A stretch of DNA of 64,000 bases, taken from Tetradesmus obliquus (taxonomy: Eukaryota > Chlorophyta > Chlorophyceae > Sphaeropleales > Scenedesmaceae). Positions within the stretch are counted from its first letter, which is position 1, and every line of letters begins with the position of its first letter. Under the pieces are notes generated by a model. It ran no database searches. It was not told the DNA's origin and worked only from the letters and a program-made list of their open reading frames with translations. Shown here in pieces: positions 40,369 to 50,091 of this stretch. Location of the stretch: positions 5,492,501-5,556,500 of the forward strand of contig CP126198.1 in assembly GCA_030272155.1 (NCBI GenBank), written 5' to 3'. A program made the position numbers and the translations under genes.

Positions 40369-43299
40369 TCTTGCGCTTGTAACTGTGAATGCTGTTGCAG
40401 CCCTAGACCTGCGCATCGTGCAACTGCCTTCAAACTGTCCCAAGCAGCTGATGCTTCAGTTGTGCGTGCAGCAGCACACTAGGTTGCTTGTCCTTCCTTG
40501 CGGCCGTCTCGCACCATCCACCTACCTTTGCATTCGAGCTTAGTCGCATCCCATGTGGCGCCAGTGGAACACCCGCATGCAAATCCAGTCAGCGGCGCCG
40601 CTCTGTCAAAGCACGTGCCATTGTTGTTGGATATGCCAAGGCATCTGTTGTCTCCCCACTCATACTTGCAGCCATTCTCGTCTGTGATGCAGGAGGCCAA
40701 GAAGCAGAAGAAGATCCAGCAGTGTAGAAGTTGGGAGGATTTTGGCCAACACTAGCGCATGGCATCCAGCAGCTGTGTTAGGCACTGGCAGCAGCCTCAA
40801 AAACTGAGCACAGCTGCCATCAACTGCTGCAGACAATGTATCTGCTTCTTTGCGGCGGTTGCTGGTGTACATCCCTACTGCAAATTGAGGCTGCAATGCA
40901 TGCACAGCAAATGCAGCTGTGATGCTTCAAGGAATGGATGTACAGAGCATTCCTAATCAGGCCGTGTGATTTGTCACCTTACACCTCTCGACAGCTGCAG
41001 CATCCCACCTGCACACATGCCGTTTTCCCAAGTATAGCCAGTTCTGCAGTCACATGTGTATGCCGTCTTGTTGACGGCAGTGCAGACGCCATTTGAGTTG
41101 GCGGTGTCTTTGCAGGGGTTTGGGTTGAGACATATGTTCTTCTCTGTTGACGAAGGCAGCAGCAGCGGCGGAAGCAGTTGCTTGTCAGTTGTTCACCCTC
41201 TGTCTGCAGTGAGGAGGTGCAGCACAGGCCAGTGCACAACCACTGTAGCTCCGTTGCTGCGCTGCACAGACCTACAGCTGCCATTACGCTACACTACACT
41301 CGGAGGAAGTTCATGCATCATAACTTCATAGTGCAGTTGGTGAATGGCTTACTTGGCTTGCAGTCCTTCTCTGTGGTGCTCCCCGTCAATGTTGAATGTG
41401 TGCCTGGTGGGCAGCCGGTGCAAACTGTGCCGGCAGCGTCGCCCCCTGGGGACCATGTGCCTGGGCGGCACCGCTGGCAGTCTGGACCAGCCCGCCCAGG
41501 CAGGCACACTGCAGGCAGCAGGAGCCAGCACGAACGCACAATAAACTCAGTTGCGCTGTTGAGCACGCGGCAATCGCTGCCTTGCAGACCCTCCACAGGT
41601 GAACGCAGTACACTGTTCACCCTGGAGACCATGTGCCTGGGCGGCACCTCTGACAGGCTGGGCCTGCAGGCACAATATAGGCAGCAGGCACACTACAAGC
41701 AGCAGGACAAGAACGAGTACACAGGTTACACAGGCACAAAGCTGATGTGGCCTGCAAGGCAGTGCACGCCTGTCAAGCACAGTGGATGTGTGTAATTGCA
41801 AGGCGCTGCATGCTGCGTGCATACTCAAGGCCTCATGATCACCATGGCAAGCTGTTCATGCATGCACCTGATAAGCAACCTCCCTGTCAGCACTTGAGCT
41901 GAAGGGCGTGTTGCTGGGCTCACCAGGGCAGGCTGTCATGGCTGCATGCAGCCACTGGTCTTTCACTTCAACTTTTGTGTTCAGCATTACAGTGTGCGAT
42001 GCCAGGCTCACCAGAGCAGGCTGTACTGCCAGGCTCACCAGAGCAGGCTGTACTACCAGGCTGTACTGCCAAGCTAAGAAGAGCAAGCTGTACTGCCGGG
42101 CTCACCAGAGCAGGCTGTACTGCCAGGCTCACCAGAGCAGGCTGTACTGCAAGGCTCACCAGAGCAGGCTGTACTGCCAGGCTGTACTGCCAAGCTAAGA
42201 AGAGCAAGCTGTACTGCCGGGCTCACCAGAGCAGGCTGTACTGCCAGGCTCACCAGAACAGGGTGTACTGCCAGGCTGTACTGCCAAGCTAAGAAGAGCA
42301 AGCTGTACTGCCGGGCTCACCAGAGCAGGCTGTACTGCCGGGCTCACCAGAGCAGGCTGTACTGCCAGGCTCACCAGAACATGCTGTACTGCCAGGCTGT
42401 ACTGCCTGGCTCACCTTAGCAGGGTGTACTGCCAGGCTCACCAGAGCAGGCTGTACTGCCAAGCTAAAAAGAGCAAGCTGTACTGCCAGGCTCACCAGAG
42501 CAAGCCGTTCTCGTTGCATTGGGGGTGGTGAAGCCGTCACGGCACCTGTTGCACGCCAGGGAGCCCGCAATTGGTGCGATGCTGCCGGGAGAGCACTGCG
42601 CAAAGAAACAGTACACAGAACACCTGACTCAGCATATGGTTGCAGCCATAGCCTGAAGTTACAACACGTGCAAGGCATGTACGGGCTGCTGGAGATCAGT
42701 TCAGCAGTTGCATGGCGATGAGTGAGTCGACGCTCATGCAGATTGCACCGCTGCTGCACCGTGTGTGCTGCCAGTGACTGACAATGCGCGGCTGCTAGTG
42801 TACGCTTGGTGTGTTGTGGCTGGCTGCAGCTGACATTGGATTGAAATACACAGCAACCAACGCAAACACGTGTGTGACAGTGCACTTTCACGCAGCCCTG
42901 GCTGTGCAAAGAATCACTCCATGATGCTGCACAGTTGCAATGTCTGTGATAATGCCTTTGCAGAGCCAGCTCACTCACCATCCTGCAAGAAGTCTTGTTG
43001 TTCACTTGTGGCACGTGGCCAGGTGCACAGCACACACAGGTGCGCCTTTTCAGGGGCCAGCCGTTCAGGTTTTGGTTTGCTGCGCCTGCAGGTGCCAAGC
43101 ACACCTGGCAGCCTGGCATGCAATCAGTGCTTGTCCGTCCAGCCACAGCAGTACATTGGTCAATCAAACGGTTGTTGGAAGAGGCATCGTCACTCTCAGC
43201 CGTTTGGGACAAGCCACGGCCAACTACTGCTGCAGGGAATGAGCAGGTCGCTGCAAAGAACAGCAGCAGCACTGCCAGGTGCGAAGCAGCAGGCGGCAT
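38606..43299 (-). CDS. Secreted Cys-rich/EGF-like/NHL beta-propeller protein
   Basis: Seven exons in transcript order: 43299-42979, 42595-42496, 41508-41353, 41143-41009, 40681-40526, 40099-39812, 39438-38606. All phases agree; 662 aa. MPPAASHLAVLLLFFAATCS is a signal peptide. A TNFR/ephrin-receptor-like Cys-rich region follows (CSPGSIAP, CNRCRDGFTT, CQRCRPGTWSPGG, CTGCPPGTHS). Three EGF-like exons come next (NPNPCKDTANSNGVC, TCDCRTGYTWENGMC; FACGCSTGATW; FACACKAGFWW). The C-terminal half holds NHL-type propeller repeats (GYSGDGGPATGAAFYAPRGL, then LYIAD joined across the last splice to SLNLAIRKV). It has no clear transmembrane segment. Probably an extracellular or cell-wall protein; ligand unknown. 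The start at 43299 is preferred over the one 33 bases upstream because it opens the signal peptide. Confidence 0.85.
40317..40366. repeat. (CAG)16 microsatellite in beta-propeller gene intron
   Basis: About 16 CAG units between the two EGF-like exons, not directly at a splice site in this case. Confidence 0.9.
41590..41672 (-). repeat. Acceptor-side echo of Cys-rich exon 41353-41508
   Basis: Reads GPACQRCRPGTWSPG (with substitutions) next to a CTGCAG acceptor, copying the exon start, then diverges. Confidence 0.75.
41995..42500 (-). repeat. 27-bp minisatellite iterating a 5' splice site in the beta-propeller gene
   Basis: About 17 units alternating between two 27-bp forms. On the sense strand the main unit is CTGCTCTGGTGAGCCTGGCA plus GTACAGC. 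It repeats the last bases of exon 42496-42595 (TTGCTCTG), its GTGAGC donor and the first intron bases. The second form (AGCTTGCTCTTCTTAGCTTGG type) has lost the donor. Confidence 0.9.
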
Positions 43300-44130
43300 G
43301 CGCGCGCGCAATGTTCGATCCTTATTACACAATAAAGGTGTCTATATGCAAGCGTGCTAGTTACGTCCTGGCCGGCAGGCTCGGTGAAAAATCGGTGGTT
43401 GGTCTTATCACTGCGTGTGGCCAGGCGCAATCAAGCGAGAGCTGGTTGCTGTATAGACTACACTTTGATTCAGTTTAGAAACAGACGTTTTACAGGAACA
43501 CCATGACAAGACTCTCTTACACTTGTAGTAGCTGCAGCGCTGACTTCGGTGGTTCTACTCGTTGGGCATGCGTTGGGTCTGCTCGTGGTGACAGCACTGC
43601 CACCGTTGCCACGGGTTCCAGCCTCGTTTCAGAACGGCTTCAGAAAAGATTTTATTCAACCCGACCATCACTGATCGCTGTTGTGTGTTGTGCATCACTC
43701 CAGGTCCCATCTAGCACACCTTGCTGGGACTGTTCGGTGTGACAGCGCTGCGGTCTCGCGCTGACAACAGCAAGATAAAAAAGGTAGATTCCGGCCAAAA
43801 ACAAAGTTCGCACAGGACGAACAGGGCTAAGCGCAGCTTTTTGTTGTGTGCAGCAGCAGCACGTACTTCCCACCAAACATCACACAGGAGCCAATTGCAA
43901 GGTATCAGTGCTCTCACGGAATCACGAATCAAGCTGCACACCACCACGCGATCCCTCAAAAGACTTGCAGGCATCGACATATGCAACCAACGCTATTGAG
44001 GCTGGAGTCAGGCCCATCGTGGCATGACAATGCGTGGGTTGCAGGACCAGCAGCATGGACAGGCTGACACCAACATAAGCTGTGATGCAGTTGCGTTGCA
44101 CTTGGCAACAGCACAGCTGCACAACCATTC
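43300..44130. other. Intergenic between the ESF2 tail and the beta-propeller start
   Basis: About 830 bp. It should hold the beta-propeller promoter and ESF2 terminator. No motif or open unit supported. Confidence 0.45.
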
Positions 44131-44392
44131 ACGTCACTGCGCCCGCTGCTTCTTGGCCTTAGGCCCAACAAGCAGGCCCAGCACGTCAGCGCCGATCTGC
44201 GCGGCAAATGCTGCGATGCAGTTGCGACGCACTTGGCAACAGCACAGCTGCACAACCATTCACGTCACTGCGCCCGCTGCTTCTTGGCCTTAGGCCCAAC
44301 AAGCAGGCCCAGCACGTCAGCGCCGATCTGCGCGGCAAATGCTGCGATGCAGTTGCGACGCACTTGGCAACAGCACAGCTATACCAACCATA
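44131..44392 (-). repeat. Two 130-bp tail echoes of the ESF2-like coding end
   Basis: Two head-to-tail 130-bp copies of the last coding codons (AAQIGSDVLGLLVGPKVKKQ region), stop and flank, lying beyond the genuine stop at 44397. They are almost identical to each other; the genuine copy differs at several bases. Confidence 0.93.
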
Positions 44393-44396
44393 CACG

Positions 44397-44607
44397 TCAC
44401 TGCGCCCGCTGCTTCTTGACCTTAGGCCCAACAAGCAGCCCCAGCACGTCAGAGCCAATCTGCGCAGCACCCGGCGCAGCAGGATCCAGCTTCACCTGCC
44501 GCTGCCCATACACGCGCTTCAACCCACCACCACCGCCTGCTGCTGCTGCTGCATCACCACTACCAGCAGCACCAGCTGCAGCATCCCCACCAACAGCAGC
44601 ACCACCC

Positions 44608-44643
<36 letters not shown>

Positions 44644-45701
44644 CCGCCCTTGCCGGCGCGCCGCGCCTCCATAGCCGCCATGGCCTTGCTGCGGTCAACA
44701 CGCGACAGGTAGAAGTCGCGCTCCCGCTTCGCAGCCGCAAGCTCTTGCGCCATGCGTTGCTCCCTGATTGCCTTTTCGTAGTTGATCTCCTCTGTCAGAT
44801 GGTCCCATTTGAACTTTGGCAGGTACTTGAGCGTCCACAGGTCGTAGTGATATGCGGAGCGCCGCCGGCCGCCGATCTGCTGGCCGTTGAGGGAGGCTGC
44901 CACGTGCTTCGCGACAGCCTTGTCTTCGAACTCCACCCAGCCCTCTGTGAAGTTCTTTCCTGCAGGGAAAGAGTGAGGGAAGCAAGGAGTGTAACACGAG
45001 GGCAGAAAAGCGACAGGGGATGACAGCCTTGTCTTCAAACTCCACCTAGCCCTCTGTGAAGTTCTTGCCTGCAGGGAAAGAGTGAGGGAAGCAAGGAGTG
45101 TAACAAGAGGCAGAAAAGCATCAGGGGATGAGAGTCTTGTCTTCGAACTCCACCCAGCCCACCGTGAAGTTCTTGCCTGCAGGGAAAGAGTGAGGGAAGC
45201 AAGGAGTGTAACACGAGGGCAGAAAAGCGACAGGGGATGACAGCCTTGTCTTCAAACTCCACCCAGCCCTCTGTGAAGTTCTTGCCTGCAGGGAAAGAGT
45301 GAGGGAAGCAAGGAGTGTAACACGAGGGCAGAAAAGCGTCAGGGAATGACAGCCTTCGTCTTCGAACTCCACCCAGCCCTCCGTGAAGTTCTTGCCTGCA
45401 GGGAAAGAGTGAGGGAAGCAAGGAGTGTAACACGAGGGCAGAAAAGCGTCAGGGAATGACAGCCTTTGTCTTCGAACTCCACCCAGCCCTCCATGAAGCT
45501 CTTGCCTGCAGGGAAAGAGTGAGGGGAAGGGCGGCCGACATCACTGTGACAACAAGGGCAAAAATGAGTGAGGGGACAACCAGCTGTCCTTGAACTCCAC
45601 CCAGGCTTCCTAGAAGCCTTGCCTGCATCGCCTGCAGGAAGAGAGTGACGAAGCAGAGAGTGACAGGCACATGGACGAAAGCGCATGGCACTTACTACAT
45701 G

Positions 45702-45739
<38 letters not shown>

Positions 45740-46710
45740 CCGCGGCTGCAGCGCATTGGCCCTGCTGTCGCGCCCCTTGGTCTTCTGGTGTACAGCAGAT
45801 GCGGCCCAGCTCGCCATACTGGCTCAGCAGCTGATGTGGCAACCAATTGCTCCTTAGCATCGCCATAACAACAGTAACACACGTCGCGCTTCCCTCTACC
45901 ACAGCACAGTGCGCCCCATCTGCACACAAGCTGCAAGCCATGCAGCCACTGTATGTTTCTGCAAAAAAACGCATGTCCCCACCTGAGTTGCCGCCCTTCT
46001 TTTTGCGCTGCTGCTGCGCCCCTTTGTGTTCTGGTGTGCAGTAGATGCGGCCCAGCTCGCCATACTGGCCCAGCAGCTGCCGCAGCTTGGCAGGCTTCAT
46101 GTGCGGCGGCAGCCGGCTCAGGTACACGATGCCGCGCCTGCGTTATGTAACATGTTATGTAACAGAACGAGTAACATGTTAGTGACGGGCATGCCTGTGG
46201 TATGGTGACAGGGATGGTATTGCAGGTTGAGGGCATCATCGCCCAGGCAGTATGCTGCAGCTTGTGTTGTTGTCATTCGGGTGGTGGGCGATACAGCTGG
46301 TGCCGCTGAATGTAGAGCAGTAAGCCAGCATGCATTCTGCCTAAATGCGCCATGCGATACCAAGCAGCTGCTCAGGACTCACACTCATGCTACGGCTTTG
46401 ACAGCTGCTGATGTGGTGCTGCTGAGGCGGCTGCGGCAGCCGCACATGCACAAGCTCTCAGCAGTGTGAAATGCACAGGCTGCTTTAATTTACAAAAATG
46501 GATGTAACAAGCATTGTTATGCTGAGGATGCTTATTCCCCAACATGCTCTCCCCTGCACGGCAGCTGCCATCAGCCTTCACGCAGCCTGCAGGCTATTTG
46601 CCAAGCCTTTGTGCCTGGCAGCCAGGCCCCGCACCTGTCATGCTGCTCCTTCAGCCGCCTTAGCTTCTCTTCGGTCAGCAGCTTGTTCTGCTTCTTCTTC
46701 CTCTGCTTGG

Positions 46711-46742
<32 letters not shown>

Positions 46743-46954
46743 GGCTCCTCCAGCTGCTGAACCTTCTCCTGCTGCTGCTGCAGAGGTCCATCACTGCTTG
46801 CAGGTGCGGCTGCTGCTGCTGCCGCTGCTGCGGCAGGCTGCTGAGGCACCTCTACTGCTTCTACTTCGTCAGCTGGCGGCTGCTGCTTTTGTTTCTGCTT
46901 ATGTTTCTTTGGAGTGCCAGCAGCAGCAGCAGCTGCTGGGGTGATGTGTACCAT
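44397..46954 (-). CDS. ESF2: ESF2/ABT1-like pre-rRNA processing factor
   Basis: Nucleolar RNA-binding protein needed for early 18S rRNA processing in the SSU processome (role known from yeast Esf2). Three exons in transcript order: 46954-46635, 46137-45983, 44959-44397. Phases agree; 345 aa. The N-terminal third is Ala/Gln/Lys-rich, ending in KKKQNKLLTEEKLRRLKEQH. The RRM begins GIVYLSRLPPHMKPAKLRQL and LGQYGELGRIYCTPE. It continues FTEGWVEFEDKAVAKHVAAS, LNGQQIGGRRRSAYHYDLWT and LKYLPKFKWDHLTEEINYE, all strong Esf2/ABT1 signatures. The tail is Ala/Gly-rich and basic at its very end. The ATG at 46954 is used because upstream in-frame codons lack an ATG. Confidence 0.92.
45000..45645 (-). repeat. 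Six acceptor-side echoes of ESF2 exon 3, about 109-bp period
   Basis: CTGCAG acceptors at about 45070, 45178, 45287, 45397, 45507 and 45632 mirror the genuine one at 44960. Each is followed on the sense strand by a copy of KNFTEGWVEFEDK, in some copies with changes such as MEGW or VGW. The outermost copy is the most diverged. Confidence 0.95.
45752..45850 (-). repeat. Donor-side partial echo of ESF2 exon 2
   Basis: Reads LLSQYGELGRICCTPEDQGA, a copy of the exon 2 end, about 235 bp into the following intron. The donor itself is no longer recognisable. Confidence 0.8.
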
Positions 46955-47478
46955 GCCAGAGGCCTTGCTGTGTTCCTCTCGATGTAATCGACCTATAAAA
47001 CAATCTCGAGAGTGAACGAAAGTGCAGGACAGCAAACTGCACGGGAAACAGCGTCTAGGGCTTCTGATGTGCTACTGCTGCTGCGGTGCCAGCCGTGCAG
47101 GCAGAATGGCTTCGATGTTCGGTCAGTCGAAGAAAATGCTGGGAGAAACTACGCTCGGTTAATTGTTTGCAACCTTCGCTTGTAGCGAAACTTCTCGACA
47201 GCCAGTCCCGCCGCTGCACAAGGTACGTACAGGCCTGTCAGTCACTGCCCCACGAACTGTACACATAAAGTTACAAAACCAAAACATCAATGAACGCAGC
47301 AGCTCCACTCGAGCAGCCAGACCAGTCGATGCCAGACAAACCATAAGCCTCAAGGGTCCTGCACCCTCAAAACACTGCCAGATGCACTATCCCTCAACTT
47401 CTCGCCAGCAGCTCAACCAGCAGCTCGACCAAAACCGCACCCTGCTGCAGCCATCAGCGGGCCAGCTGTCACATGCAT
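46955..47478. other. Intergenic between ESF2 promoter and proteasome gene 3' end
   Basis: About 520 bp. A short + strand open unit at 47106-47162 (MASMFGQSKKMLGETTLG) and a good GTACGT donor at 47223 are noted in the findings; otherwise nothing supported. Confidence 0.45.
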
Positions 47479-48599
47479 TCAAATCACTGGTGTGCCTGTG
47501 CTGGGGTGGTTGCTGGGGTCTGGGTAGTACTCAAAGTGGCACTCTGTCACGTCATCGCCGCGCACCTTCTTCCAGCCGTCCTCAGTCACGTGATACACTG
47601 CACGGCAGCAGCAGCAGCAGCAGCAGCAGGGCAACTTGAATAGGTGCACAGCTGTCAAAAGGGGCACATGCCAACGTTTGTCGCCTTGCTCAAGGGCGCG
47701 AGTTCTTCACATCCACAAACGCATGCTCACTCTAGCCACATTTTGGAAGTTACAAGAGTAACCTCGCCCGTTGGGGAGCCAATGACAGGCTCATTGGGCA
47801 GAGAAAAAACGGCAAACTCAACCAGTCTTTTTTTGACAGGAAAGACACTACCAAATCTCATCCTGAAAATCGTCGCACATAAGATCACATAACGGTTCCT
47901 GATGACGTTCATCAATCAAGTGCACCAGGTGTGCAACTGCACTTTGCTTCTCATGGATCATCAGTCTGTGCATACACGCAGGGTTGTTGGGACCACCAGT
48001 GTCCTGATACAAGCGTCTAAATCGCTCACGTACATCATAATACCAATAGCATTCAAACATGACATGCTTCTCATCTTCAACGCGAGACCCTACACACCTG
48101 GGGCATAGTCGGTCACTCCGTTGCACACCACGCCATCGGCCCTTTGACACCTCCAGATGATGCACCCCCCACCGAAACCGGGCAAGTGCAGACAAATGCA
48201 AACTGCGCTCAGCACTGCAACAAACACTTTCGGCTGGTAGCCACCCCAACCCAACTCAAGGAGTAGCAGCAGTTGCAGCAGGCCTAGCAGCCAGCTGCCT
48301 GTGCTCACCGCTGACTGTGCTGCCGCTGGCAAAACAAACCTAGTCACAGGAAGGACCATAGGCGCTTGCAGCCATCAACACTACCAAATGTCGCCCTGGA
48401 TACCACCCCTCACCGTTGACTGTGCCGCCGCTGGCGCAGTCAACGGGCTGTGCCTGGCTGGCAGCAAAGTGACAGTCAACATAAACAACAGCTGCATTTG
48501 CTCACCGCTGACTGTGCCGCCGCTGGCGCAGTCCCTGAAGGTGGCGTGGTAGATGGAGCGCCTGCCCAGCTCAATCGCGTCGTCAACAGACATGTCCCT

Positions 48600-48644
<45 letters not shown>

Positions 48645-50052
48645 CAGGTCAGCACACATCAACCAGCACGCACAGCCCAAATAGCGGCCAGTTTGACCAG
48701 GCAGCCAACTCATTCTGACTGCTTGCAGCTCTGCGTGTGTTGGCTCAGCTGTTTACGCGCGCCACGCAGCCCGCGGCTGCCCACCAAGATCCAGCGTGAT
48801 GCAGCGTGCAGTACAACATCAGACAAGGCGCATGTCCTCCAAGTCGAGCAAACAAGTAGCAAAAGTCCGCTATGCCGCTCCTCAGCTGTAGCCCGCGTCC
48901 AGCACGTCGTACGCGTAGAGGCTGCCGCTGCCCACAGCAGACTGCAAATGCATTCCGATTGCATGTATGCAGACTATTACACATCTCCCTACCAGCTGTA
49001 GCCCGCGTCCAGCAACCCGTATGCTTAGAGGCTGCACGCTACTGAAAGATCTGCAGAGTTGACCCGCGTCCAGCACGCCGTACGCGTAGAGGCTGCCGCT
49101 GCCCACAGCAGATCACAAACGCATGTATGCAGACTATTACATCTCTGCTCACCAGCTGTAGCCCGCGTCCAGCACGCCGTATGCGTAGAGGCTGCACGCT
49201 ACTAAAAGATCTGCAGAGTTATCTGATCACAACATACCATAGAACAGTCAAAACACTTTTCTTTCAAGCACGCAAGCTCACCAGCTGTATCCCGCGTCCA
49301 GCACGCCGTAGGCGTAGAGGCTGCCGCTGCCCACGCTGAAGACCTGGCCCTTGGTGCGCTGGCCGTCACTGTCCACGTAGTACAGCCCGGGCCCGGTGGG
49401 GTCCCAGCCCGCAACCATGGTGCCCTGCAGGGGACAACACAGCCATGGCTTGGATGAGACAGGAAACAGCTACAAAAAAATTGTGGATCAGTTGTTGGCT
49501 AAGAAATAGCGCAGCCCAGGGCCGGTGAAGTCCCAGCCCGCGGCCACGGTGCCCTGCAAGTCAGTACACAGCAACCACAGCATTATGAGATGACATTCAC
49601 AATTGCTGACTACGACGTACTCCTAGCCTGCAACCATGCTGCGCGGCGCCCCAAACATAAAAACACACCGAATTATGCGTGTGCTTGCTGCCAAGTGCTT
49701 TGCAACACACCGAATGCGTGCCGCGCATGCTGCTGCTGCTGCTGCTGCAGCAGCACACCAGAGACAACCCATGCCTTTGCTGATTATGTTGCCATAGCAA
49801 CCAACTGCTGTGTGCCAGTCCTGCTGCTGCTGCTTGTTCTGCTGCACAAGTGCTGCTGCTGCTGCTGGCGCTCACCATGGACAGGCCCATGCCCCTGTAG
49901 CTCAACAGCAAACCTGCCCACTGCTAGCTCAACGCTTACAACCATGGTGTTGCTGCTGCTGCTGCTGCTGCTGTCGCTCACCATGGACAGGCCCATGCCC
50001 CTGTAGCTGAACAGCAAACCTGCCCACGGCTAGATAAAAGCTTCGATCACAG

Positions 50053-50091
<39 letters not shown>

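Noticed and set aside
42289..42978. Continuation of the 43.3-kb minus-strand frame into the minisatellite
   Set aside because: A consensus GTGAGT donor at 42978 and phase-matched Cys-rich exon at 42595 show that the frame beyond is intron.
46571..47035. ESF2 start further upstream at 47035
   Set aside because: The upstream frame begins at CTG, not ATG; the first ATG in frame is 46954.
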